Source: Clostridium_AM sp964554365
GTDB lineage: Bacteria; Bacillota; Clostridia; Clostridiales; Clostridiaceae
NCBI GenBank assembly: GCA_964554365.1
Contig: CAZKOJ010000205.1
Coordinates: forward strand, 1-6,004
Length of the DNA stretch: 6,004 nucleotides
Direction of reading: 5' to 3'
In this document: positions 1-5,123 of the stretch, in pieces
How the letters are laid out: each line of letters starts with the position of its first letter
Position numbering within the stretch: the first letter of the stretch is position 1
Position numbers and translations under genes: made by a program
The notes under the pieces: model-generated
Seen by the model: the letters and a program-made list of their open reading frames with translations, nothing else
Told to the model about the DNA's origin: nothing
Databases searched by the model: none

Positions 1-593
1 AAAAAATAAATGGATTCGAAAAAAACATAAGCCAAATTAATGAAATAACTTCTCTTATCAATAGCATTGCAGAACAAACAAATCTATTAGCTTTAAATGC
101 TGCAATAGAAGCTGCTCGTGCAGGAGAAAGTGGTCGTGGTTTTTCAGTGGTTGCAGAAGAAATACGCAAGTTGGCAGAACAAAGTAAAATTTCTTCTGGA
201 AATATAAATAACTTAATTAATAATATATCCTTAGACACTAATATTATTGTTAAAACTACAAAAGATATGGAAACTGAACTTAATGTACAATCAAGTGGTA
301 TCAATGAAACTATTGGATCTTTTAAAAAAATTACTTACTCTCTTGATGGTATTACTCCTAAAATTGATTACATAAGTAACTCTGCTGTAGATTTAAATAA
401 AGAGAAAAATTTAATTTTATCTAAAGTGGAAGGCTCTTCTGCTATAGCAGAAGAAGTATCTGCCTCTTCTCAAGAAATAGCTGCTGCTTCACAAGAAATG
501 ACTTATTCCTCTAAAGAAGTATCAAATACTTCACAAACGCTAAACAATTTAACAAAAGATATGATGGAAAAGGTAAACAAATTTAAATTATAA
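1..593 (+). CDS. Methyl-accepting chemotaxis protein, C-terminal signalling part (5' end outside window)
   Basis: This is the cytoplasmic end of a chemoreceptor that passes ligand signals to CheA/CheW. The reading frame is open from base 3 with no start codon, so the sensor domain, membrane helices and HAMP domain lie to the left. About 196 residues are visible. Residues 22-60 are the highly conserved hairpin tip: IAEQTNLLALNAAIEAARAG, then GRGFSVVAEEIRKLAEQS. This is where CheA and CheW bind. The rest is the returning coiled-coil helix, with Ala/Ser/Glu/Gln-rich stretches (EEVSASSQEIAAASQEM) that look like methylation sites. It ends in KVNKFKL with no CheR-tethering pentapeptide. The GTG at 147 codes for a Val inside the conserved tip and is not a start. 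No clear intrinsic terminator follows. The family call is very secure; the ligand cannot be told. Confidence 0.96.
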   Translation, partial: KINGFEKNISQINEITSLINSIAEQTNLLALNAAIEAARAGESGRGFSVVAEEIRKLAEQSKISSGNINNLINNISLDTNIIVKTTKDMETELNVQSSGINETIGSFKKITYSLDGITPKIDYISNSAVDLNKEKNLILSKVEGSSAIAEEVSASSQEIAAASQEMTYSSKEVSNTSQTLNNLTKDMMEKVNKFKL

Positions 594-612
594 TCTTATA
601 TATTACATAAAC

Positions 613-820
613 AGATTTCTAAGCTTCAGATTGGATTTGTCTTTGACCTCAGATCAAAATAAGGGTATTATGACGAAAGTTGTTCAGTGAATTTTAACTG
701 TATTGTAGCTACTATATATCCCAGCTTCTATACAGTTAAAATTCACATGTTACTTGTATTCTCTAAATATAATATACTAAATCACACTCTCTGACCCCAT
801 AATAACCTTAGATAGAATCT
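613..820. repeat. Nested imperfect inverted-repeat element (structured RNA or MITE-like)
   Basis: The gene-free DNA between the chemoreceptor and the acetyltransferase holds three nested dyads. The innermost is a perfect 17-bp inverted repeat, GTGAATTTTAACTGTAT at 687-703 against 730-746, with a further AGCT/AGCT pairing at 707-710 and 723-726 inside it. Around it lie AAGGGTATTATG (661-672) and CATAATAACCTT (798-809), pairing at 11 of 12 positions. Outermost are AGATTTCTAAG (613-623) and CTTAGATAGAATCT (807-820), an imperfect match that competes with the middle stem for 807-809. Neither strand has a U-tract after the main stem, so it is not an ordinary terminator. No ORF with an RBS is present. 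It may be a MITE-like remnant or a structured noncoding RNA; I do not recognise the family. Confidence 0.55.
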
Positions 821-879
821 AACAATCGTGATAATATAAAGGTAATTATGTAAATATTTCACTATCTTTTCAACAAGTA

Positions 880-1401
880 TTATTTATTAAAAGCTGACAT
901 TATTATTTCATCATAATATCTTCCATCTTTAAATATTTCATCTTTTAAAATTCCTTCCACCTCAAATCCACATTTTTCATAACATTTTTTAGCTCTTAAA
1001 TTAAACGAAAAAGTACTTAATCTTATCTTATGAATATTCATATTCTGAAAGATGAATTTCATCAACACCTTCATAGCATCAGTCCCATACCCTTTGCCCC
1101 AATACTCCTTGTCCCCGATCATAATTCCCACAGTTGCAACACGTGCTAACCAATTAACAGTTTGAATACCACAACCACCAATATATTTTTTTGTTTTTAT
1201 GTCTTCTATGGCAAAATTATACTCACCATTCTTATTGCCTTTTTGTGATTTTATCCATGATTCTTCTTCACATGGACTTATTGGAAATGGAATACCTGTA
1301 ACTAATAATTTTTTAAGTTCTTTATCATTAACTAATAAAGTTGCTATTGGTATATCTTCTTCATTATAGGATCTTAAACAAACTTTTTCTCCATAATACA
1401 T
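880..1401 (-). CDS. GNAT family N-acetyltransferase (RimJ/RimL-like)
   Basis: This 173-residue enzyme is predicted to move an acetyl group from acetyl-CoA to an amine or protein N-terminus; its substrate is unknown. The N-terminus (YGEKVCLRSYNEEDI) is the usual first strand and helix of the Acetyltransf_3 branch. The acetyl-CoA pyrophosphate loop is WGKGYGTDAM at residues 101-110. The C-terminal signature N-x-RA-x3-Y-E-K-x-GF is at residues 134-146 and is followed by VEGILKDEIFKDGRYYDEIIMS, typical of RimJ/RimL, SpeG-like and small-molecule acetyltransferases. Length is normal for the family and there is no signal peptide or membrane segment, so it is cytosolic. ATG at 1401 has a purine-rich GGGGGT RBS 7 bases upstream. 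It lies 239 bases from the ABC-F stop, with its own candidate promoter and an intervening hairpin, so it is probably a separate unit. Confidence 0.9.
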   Translation of the reverse strand: MYYGEKVCLRSYNEEDIPIATLLVNDKELKKLLVTGIPFPISPCEEESWIKSQKGNKNGEYNFAIEDIKTKKYIGGCGIQTVNWLARVATVGIMIGDKEYWGKGYGTDAMKVLMKFIFQNMNIHKIRLSTFSFNLRAKKCYEKCGFEVEGILKDEIFKDGRYYDEIIMSAFNK

Positions 1402-1434
1402 TTTTATTACCCCCTATTATATTGTTAGTAGTAA

Positions 1435-1464
1435 ACTATACTTATATTCATTAAAAAATGTAAC
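1435..1464 (-). promoter_or_regulatory. Candidate sigma-A promoter of the acetyltransferase gene
   Basis: On the - strand, GTTACA (1464-1459, 4 of 6 to TTGACA) and TATAGT (1440-1435, 5 of 6 to TATAAT) are separated by 18 bases. They lie about 35 bases before the start codon. The surroundings are very AT-rich, so a chance match is quite possible. Confidence 0.35.
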
Positions 1465-1564
1465 CTATGTATACCAACAATTATGTTCATTAGTTTTATA
1501 TTCTATCTTTTTCATTTTTCTTCCTTCTAAATAAATAAAAATTCTCTCAATGTTCATTTAAAAG

Positions 1565-1612
1565 TCTTCAAAAATAATTTAAAATTTATCCATTTTTAAT
1601 TATTTTTGAAGA
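1565..1612 (-). terminator. Hairpin terminator downstream of the ABC-F gene
   Basis: A perfect 15-bp inverted repeat (TCTTCAAAAATAATT at 1565-1579, its complement at 1598-1612) continues inward, after one mismatch, with five more pairs. It begins 28 bases past the ABC-F stop codon. Reading on the - strand the stem is followed by CTTTTAAAT, a short U-run. The stem is A/T-rich, so it could be inefficient, or serve mainly as a 3' RNA stabiliser. Confidence 0.6.
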
Positions 1613-1640
1613 TACCTTTGTTATCATAAACTATACAATA

Positions 1641-3539
1641 CTATGAGCTTTCTGCTTCCATCCATTTTTCAATAATTAAATCTAATTCTTCTTGAATTTT
1701 TACTCTTTCTTCCTCTAAATCTAACAATCTGTCATATTCACTTCCGTTATTATTCATTTCACTATCTATAGTTTTTAATTTTGTTTCAAGCTCTTGTATT
1801 GTATTTTCTAATCTTTGAGCTTCTTTTATCTTATTATTAGATACTTGTTTTTGAATATTTTCTTTATTCTTTGGCTTTTTCTCCTTTTCTTTATTAGGAG
1901 TTTCTATTTTACTTTTCTTGAATTCATTTTTCTTCTCTTTGTAATATTCATAATTTCCATGATAATTTATAATCTTTTTATCTTCTATTTCACATATTCT
2001 CTCTGCAAGTTTATTTATAAAAAATCTATCATGTGATATAAACAAAATAGTTCCACTAAACTCCATTAAAGCTTCTTCAAGATTTTCCCTTGAATCTATA
2101 TCTAAATGATTTGTAGGTTCATCAAGTATCAATAAATTTATATCATTTTGAATCAATTTACAAATCTTAAGTCTACTTTTTTCTCCTCCAGAAAGATTTT
2201 TAACCTTTTTAAAAACACTTTCTCCATAAAATAAAAACTTAGCTAATATTCCTCTAGCTGAACCTTCTAAAATATTCATATCCTCTCTAAACGCTTCAAG
2301 AACCGTTAACTCTTCATTATTAAAGACTATATTTTGAGGAAGATATCCTATTTTAGTGCTAGCTCCTAACTTTACTTCCCCATAATCCGCCTCAACTTCG
2401 CCTAAAAGTGTTTTTATAATAGTTGATTTACCACTTCCATTATCACCTATTAAAACTGTACGTTCACCATATCTAATATCTAAATTTAAATCCTCTAATA
2501 TTTTTTTGTGTTCAAAGCATTTACATAAACCTTTAATACTCACTACATCCTTACCAGATCTATCTGTATCAGCAAAATCCAATTGAATTTTAGGTTGGTC
2601 TATCAAAGGTTTATCAATTCTTTGCATTTTATCTAACCTCTTTTGCATGCTTTCTGCTCTTTTAAAGAACTTTTCATTATCTCCCTGAATAGCCCATTGT
2701 CTTAGTTGTTTTATGGCTTTTTCTATAGCTTTTATTTTTTTCTGCTGATCTTTATAAGCTTCAAATTGTTCAAAAACTCTTCTTTGCTTTTCTTTAACAT
2801 AGTAAGAGTAATTGCCATCATACAAAGAAGTTTCTCCATCCTCAATTTCAACTATTTTTGTTACTACTCTATCTAAGAAATATCTATCATGGGAAATAAC
2901 TATTACTGTTCCTTTGTATGCTTTAAGATATCCTTCAAGCCATTCTACTGATGACATATCTAAATGGTTTGAAGGCTCATCAAGAAGAAGTATATCTGGA
3001 TTTTGTAATAGAATTTTACCTAATATTACAATGGTTTTTTCACCACCACTTAAACTTATAAACTCTCTATTTAAAAACTCATCATTAAATTTTAATCCAG
3101 CACAAACCTTGCTCATATTCTCTTCTATTTCATAACCACCTTTTGCTTCGTAAAGCTCATTAAGTTCACCATATTGTCTTAATTTATACTCTAATTCTTT
3201 TCCATCTAAACTAGTCATCTCTACTTCTAATACTTTTAATTGTTTGTTTATCTCATCTTGAGTTTCAAATGCAGTTTTTAAAACATCCATTACTTTAAAT
3301 TGTTCAGCATAATTAGGTATTTGATCTAAATATCCTATAATTGAATTTTTTCTTATAGAAATACTCCCTTTATCCTGTTTTTCAATACCTGCAATAATTT
3401 TAAAAACTGTAGTTTTACCTGTACCATTTCTTCCTATTAATCCAACTCTTTCTCCACTTTGAACATCAAAAGTAATATTGCCAAAAATCCTATTGCCACC
3501 AAAATATTTTTCTATTTCTTTTAACGCTAATTGTATCAT
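1641..3539 (-). CDS. ABC-F family ATPase (ribosome-associated translation factor / possible antibiotic resistance)
   Basis: This 632-residue protein has two ABC ATPase domains and no membrane segments. That is the ABC-F pattern: these proteins bind the ribosomal E site and rescue or protect translation rather than transport. The first domain has Walker A GRNGTGKTT (36-44), signature LSGGEK (163-168), Walker B with DEPSNHLD (187-194) and switch SHDR (216-219). The second has GDNGSGKST (365-373), LSGGEK (449-454), DEPTNHLD (473-480) and SHDR (502-505). Both catalytic sites look intact. The basic helical linker at about 250-312 (tip near QWAIQGDNEKFFKRAES) is the P-tRNA-interacting motif. A lysine-rich tether (about 540-570) leads to a C-terminal coiled coil (570-630), as in the Uup/YdiF/YfmR size class. 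AGGAGG lies 8 bases before ATG 3539. The long attenuator-like leader suggests inducible expression and favours a resistance role, but some housekeeping ABC-Fs share this architecture. I give no gene symbol. Confidence 0.93.
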   Translation of the reverse strand: MIQLALKEIEKYFGGNRIFGNITFDVQSGERVGLIGRNGTGKTTVFKIIAGIEKQDKGSISIRKNSIIGYLDQIPNYAEQFKVMDVLKTAFETQDEINKQLKVLEVEMTSLDGKELEYKLRQYGELNELYEAKGGYEIEENMSKVCAGLKFNDEFLNREFISLSGGEKTIVILGKILLQNPDILLLDEPSNHLDMSSVEWLEGYLKAYKGTVIVISHDRYFLDRVVTKIVEIEDGETSLYDGNYSYYVKEKQRRVFEQFEAYKDQQKKIKAIEKAIKQLRQWAIQGDNEKFFKRAESMQKRLDKMQRIDKPLIDQPKIQLDFADTDRSGKDVVSIKGLCKCFEHKKILEDLNLDIRYGERTVLIGDNGSGKSTIIKTLLGEVEADYGEVKLGASTKIGYLPQNIVFNNEELTVLEAFREDMNILEGSARGILAKFLFYGESVFKKVKNLSGGEKSRLKICKLIQNDINLLILDEPTNHLDIDSRENLEEALMEFSGTILFISHDRFFINKLAERICEIEDKKIINYHGNYEYYKEKKNEFKKSKIETPNKEKEKKPKNKENIQKQVSNNKIKEAQRLENTIQELETKLKTIDSEMNNNGSEYDRLLDLEEERVKIQEELDLIIEKWMEAESS

Positions 3540-3572
3540 TACTAATTCCTCCTATATATTTTAATCTTTTTA

Positions 3573-3613
3573 CAAAATAATAAAACCCGAGTAAGCAACA
3601 CTTACCCAGGTTT
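3573..3613 (-). terminator. Intrinsic terminator 2, directly before the ABC-F gene
   Basis: On the - strand, AAACCTGGGTAAG (3613-3601) and CTTACTCGGGTTT (3595-3583) form a 13-bp stem with two G-U pairs and a 5-base loop (TGTTG), followed by TTTTATTATTTT. The U-tract ends about 20 bases before the ABC-F RBS. A terminator placed directly before the gene on its own strand, with no gene ending just upstream, suggests regulated read-through. Confidence 0.82.
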
Positions 3614-3725
3614 TTGTATCTTGAAATTTAGTATATCAGTTGGAACTAATTTAATAATATAATTATTACACAATAAATTATAAATCTCATATAGATGAGT
3701 GATTACAATTAGTTTTCCACTATCA

Positions 3726-3763
3726 GAAATAAAAACCCAGGCAAGTTACTCCTTACCTGGGTT
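3726..3763 (-). terminator. Intrinsic terminator 1, downstream of the small leader ORF
   Basis: On the - strand, AACCCAGGTAAG (3763-3752) and CTTGCCTGGGTT (3745-3734) form a 12-bp stem with one G-U pair and a 6-base loop (GAGTAA), followed by TTTTTATTTC. It starts 24 bases after the leader ORF stop. Its 5' arm matches that of terminator 2 at 10 of 12 positions. Confidence 0.85.
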
Positions 3764-3787
3764 ACAAATAACATAATTATAATGTAT

Positions 3788-3934
3788 TTAAGGCAAAGAT
3801 AGCTCACTTCTTTTTAGTACAATATTTAATTTTGGATAGACTTCTCCCGTAAAATTAGAAATTACATGTGTAATTCCAGATAATGCCATTGGTAATCTAT
3901 CTAAAATTGTATTTCCTAAAAAGATCTTAGCCAT
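3788..3934 (-). CDS. Small ORF of 48 codons, putative leader peptide of the ABC-F attenuator
   Basis: The peptide starts MAKIFLGNTILDRLP and ends KLNIVLKRSELSLP before TAA. A strong GGAGG (3946-3942) lies 7 bases before the ATG at 3934. A second ATG directly upstream (3937) is only 4 bases from GGAGG, so I prefer 3934; using 3937 adds one Met. The peptide has no cysteine, so it is not a classical AgrD thiolactone precursor. It has no convincing signal peptide or long membrane helix, only moderately hydrophobic segments (residues 4-11 and 14-28) and a basic tail. The last codon is Pro directly before the stop; Pro-stop contexts are slow to terminate, as in TnaC. Its good RBS, own promoter and position before tandem terminators and an ABC-F gene favour a regulatory leader peptide. 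An independent small protein is possible. I recognise no homologue. Confidence 0.65.
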   Translation of the reverse strand: MAKIFLGNTILDRLPMALSGITHVISNFTGEVYPKLNIVLKRSELSLP

Positions 3935-3963
3935 CATTTCACCTCCATGATTTTTTTAACTTA

Positions 3964-3983
3964 ATATGTTAACGTTATCATAT
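3964..3983. promoter_or_regulatory. 20-bp near-perfect palindrome, candidate operator on the leader promoter
   Basis: ATATG(T)TAAC and GTTA(T)CATAT form a 20-bp dyad centred between 3973 and 3974. Nine of ten base pairs are symmetric; only the pair 3969/3978 breaks the symmetry. It overlaps the expected -10 and start-site region of the leader promoter. This is where a repressor dimer would bind, so transcription initiation may be controlled in addition to attenuation. The binding protein is unknown. Confidence 0.45.
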
Positions 3984-4000
3984 GTTTTATTTATTGTCAA
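3972..4000 (-). promoter_or_regulatory. Candidate promoter of the ABC-F leader transcript
   Basis: A perfect -35 hexamer TTGACA lies at 4000-3995 on the - strand. The -10 is less clear: TAACGT (3977-3972, spacing 17, 3 of 6) or GATAAC (3979-3974, spacing 15, 4 of 6). The start site would then be near 3967-3971, about 30 bases before the leader ORF. The -35 is strong, and the imperfect -10 overlaps a palindrome, so the promoter may depend on a regulator. Confidence 0.5.
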
Positions 4001-4054
4001 TATTTATTTTTTCACCTGACTAACTTGGTATAAATCATGCATTTGCAGGTCTAA

Positions 4055-4089
4055 AATTCAGATGGGGTAAAAGAATCCTCATCTGAATT
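4055..4089 (-). terminator. Hairpin downstream of the Xre gene, probable terminator
   Basis: AATTCAGATGGGG (4055-4067) and CCTCATCTGAATT (4077-4089) form a 13-bp stem with one G-U pair and a 9-base loop. It begins 84 bases past the Xre stop codon. On the - strand the stem runs into AATTTTAG, a short U-run, so it is a modest terminator for the membrane protein/Xre unit and separates it from the ABC-F leader promoter. Confidence 0.6.
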
Positions 4090-4173
4090 AAGATCTTGCT
4101 TCAATTCATGTATTACTTTTAATATTTAGCAAAATAAAAATTGTTCATTTAGAACTATACTTATGACAAGAAG

Positions 4174-4374
4174 TCAATCAAAAACAAAAATATCTTCAAT
4201 TGGTGATTTTACTGCCCTTGATATATCAATTGCTAATTTGAGTGAGGGATTATATTTTCCTGCTTCCAGTCGTATAATTGTTTCTCGTCTTACATTTACT
4301 CTGTTTGCTAATTCTTCTTGTGTCATTTCAGCAAGTTGACGGTACTTTTTTAAATAGCACTTAAATTCAGCCAT
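4174..4374 (-). CDS. Small Xre-family helix-turn-helix transcriptional regulator
   Basis: This 66-residue protein is almost entirely one HTH_3 (Cro/C1-type) DNA-binding domain. Residues 18-28 (TQEELANRVNV) form the first helix of the motif. The recognition helix follows in RRETIIRLEAGKYNPSL (29-45). The protein ends in IEDIFVFD, as small stand-alone Xre regulators of Firmicutes and Archaea do. It has no separate ligand or oligomerisation domain. ATG 4374 starts 7 bases after the stop of the upstream membrane-protein gene, and the weak RBS (AGGTG) overlaps that stop (TAG), so translation is probably coupled. A longer open frame to 4455 would overlap the upstream gene by 74 bases and lacks an RBS, so I reject that start. 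Pairs of a small membrane protein and such a regulator are common. It most likely represses its own operon through the dyad at 4754-4796 (inference). Confidence 0.92.
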   Translation of the reverse strand: MAEFKCYLKKYRQLAEMTQEELANRVNVRRETIIRLEAGKYNPSLKLAIDISRAVKSPIEDIFVFD

Positions 4375-4381
4375 ATCACAC

Positions 4382-4741
4382 CTACATTCTCTCAAATCTA
4401 TAAAATGTGATTGCATAGGATATAAGCAATGAGGCAAAACATAAAGCACTAGCAACAGTTAAAATTTCTTTGCTGACAAAATTTAATGGAGTCGTTAAGT
4501 ACAAAATAATAAATTCAATACCAGCAATATTTAAAGTAAAAGCTTTTGCATTTCTGGAATTTTCAATATAACGTTCATCTGCCATCTCATTTGCAATTTT
4601 ACTTATCCAAAAGTAGGCAAAAAATCCAAAGAACGCAAAATGACTTAAAGTAGCAATATTATGATTCTGAAAATACTGAAACCCTCCAAATCCCAAAAAT
4701 CCTAAAAACCCCATGAAATTTAAATGTCTACCTCTTTTCAT
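4382..4741 (-). CDS. Four-helix membrane protein, DUF3796/DUF2178-like, partner of the Xre regulator
   Basis: This 119-residue integral membrane protein has an N-terminal Gly-Phe-Leu repeat (NFMGFLGFLGFGGF, 8-21), the hallmark of DUF3796-like proteins. Likely membrane segments lie at about 8-24, 32-49, 68-84 and 91-113. Between the second and third is a charged cytosolic loop with ADERYIENSRNAKAF (54-68), resembling the conserved D-E-R segment of DUF2178/DUF3796-type families. GGAGGTG lies 6 bases before ATG 4741. It is the first gene of a two-gene unit with the Xre regulator, whose start lies 7 bases after this stop codon. Function is unknown in this family. The context suggests a membrane component whose level, or sensed state, is tied to the regulator; this is inference. 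The Pfam assignment is from motif memory and moderately sure. Confidence 0.85.
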   Translation of the reverse strand: MKRGRHLNFMGFLGFLGFGGFQYFQNHNIATLSHFAFFGFFAYFWISKIANEMADERYIENSRNAKAFTLNIAGIEFIILYLTTPLNFVSKEILTVASALCFASLLISYAITFYRFERM

Positions 4742-4753
4742 TTTTACACCTCC

Positions 4754-4796
4754 ATAGTGATTTATATGTAACTTAATGTTACAATTACATCACTAT
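4754..4796. promoter_or_regulatory. 43-bp double dyad, candidate Xre autoregulatory operator
   Basis: Two inverted repeats share one centre at base 4775. The inner is TGTAAC (4767-4772) with GTTACA (4778-4783). The outer is ATAGTGAT (4754-4761) with ATCACTAT (4789-4796). All arms are perfect, with 5-base gaps on each side. The element covers the -10 (4789-4784), the expected start site and the region up to the RBS of the membrane-protein gene. RNA starting near 4777 would lack the left arms, so this reads as a DNA operator rather than an RNA hairpin. Two nested dyads fit two regulator dimers. Confidence 0.65.
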
Positions 4797-4812
4797 ATTT
4801 TGTAAAATTCAA
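4784..4812 (-). promoter_or_regulatory. Promoter of the membrane protein/Xre unit
   Basis: On the - strand, TTGAAT (4812-4807, 4 of 6) and TGTAAT (4789-4784, 5 of 6) are separated by exactly 17 bases. The start site should be near 4777, about 36 bases before the start codon, inside the dyad operator. Confidence 0.65.
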
Positions 4813-5061
4813 CCATCAAAATTATGGCATTTCATGAATGTAATTTTACTAATTCAATAAATCTTACCTAGGAATTGATTTTTGTTATGTTATATTTATG
4901 TGTGTAATAACTAATTTGTATATTAAACAAATAAAATAATTAGATTATACTTCTATAGTAATATTAGAGTAACTTACATTACTTAAATGTTTTTAATAAT
5001 ATAAGCTACAAAATATATAATATACGCAGCATCCTTTTAAATGATTTTGAATTTATTATAT
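4813..5061. other. Gene-free AT-rich intergenic stretch
   Basis: I see no ORF with an RBS on either strand. The only notable piece is AGTAACTTACATTACT (4968-4983), a short dyad whose GTAACTTA-x-TTAC layout resembles the inner operator dyad at 4767-4783, so it could be a secondary regulator site. The rest is featureless AT-rich sequence between the Xre-unit promoter and the terminator of the next gene. Confidence 0.5.
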
Positions 5062-5101
5062 AAAAATTCAGATGCACACAATTAATATTATGTGCATCTG
5101 A
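5062..5101 (-). terminator. Intrinsic terminator downstream of the 69-residue membrane protein gene
   Basis: TCAGATGCACA (5068-5078) and TGTGCATCTGA (5091-5101) form a perfect 11-bp stem with a 12-base loop. On the - strand it is followed by ATTTTTATAT. It starts 22 bases past the stop codon. Twelve bases spanning the U-tract and stem (5063-5074) are identical to 4053-4064 in the terminator of the Xre unit. Confidence 0.82.
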
Positions 5102-5123
5102 CCAAAACCACCTAAGGTATTCG

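Larger units (their letters stand above)
3540..3971 (-). promoter_or_regulatory. ABC-F leader region: small ORF plus tandem terminators (putative attenuator)
   Basis: Between the candidate start site (about 3967-3971) and the ABC-F ATG lie about 430 transcribed bases. In order on the - strand they hold the small ORF (3934-3788), terminator 1 (3763-3726), a 112-base AT-rich spacer, terminator 2 (3613-3573) and the ABC-F RBS (AGGAGG, 3553-3548). I see no convincing promoter in the spacer, although AT-richness prevents excluding one. The ABC-F message would therefore have to read through both terminators, as in a conditional attenuator. The spacer also holds a small hairpin, CTCAT/ATGAG (3688-3701), and a bulged stem just before terminator 2 (about 3625-3652). 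Ribosome-mediated attenuation is known for ABC-F genes in Bacillus and Listeria; applying it here is an inference. Confidence 0.6.

Noticed and set aside
147..149. GTG at 147 as the start of the chemotaxis gene
   Set aside because: It codes for a Val in the conserved receptor tip; the frame stays open upstream to base 3 with perfect family sequence.
829..863. Hairpin after the acetyltransferase stop (GTGA-ATAT type arms)
   Set aside because: The pairing is short and broken and there is no U-tract, so it does not support a terminator.
1815..2036. Open frame of 73 codons on the + strand
   Set aside because: It lies opposite the ABC-F coding sequence, has no RBS, and its Phe/Leu/Ile-rich product is the mirror of the Lys/Glu-rich linker and coiled-coil region.
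2812..3135. Open frame of 107 codons on the + strand
   Set aside because: It lies opposite the first ATPase domain of the ABC-F gene, which has all its conserved motifs; no RBS precedes it.
3540..3790. T-box or other known riboswitch in the ABC-F leader
   Set aside because: I found no T-box sequence (AGGGTGGNACCGCG type) or other aptamer consensus; the structure is explained by two terminator stems.
3788..3937. AgrD-like quorum-sensing peptide precursor
   Set aside because: There is no Cys, or Ser in the usual ring position, no typical charged C-terminal tail with the family's motif, and no agrB gene nearby.
4375..4455. Longer N-terminus for the Xre regulator starting at 4455
   Set aside because: It would overlap the membrane-protein gene by 74 bases, lacks an RBS, and adds residues unlike the family; ATG 4374 with AGGTG fits better.
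4825..4872. 15-codon ORF on the + strand
   Set aside because: There is no RBS and it is very short in AT-rich intergenic DNA.
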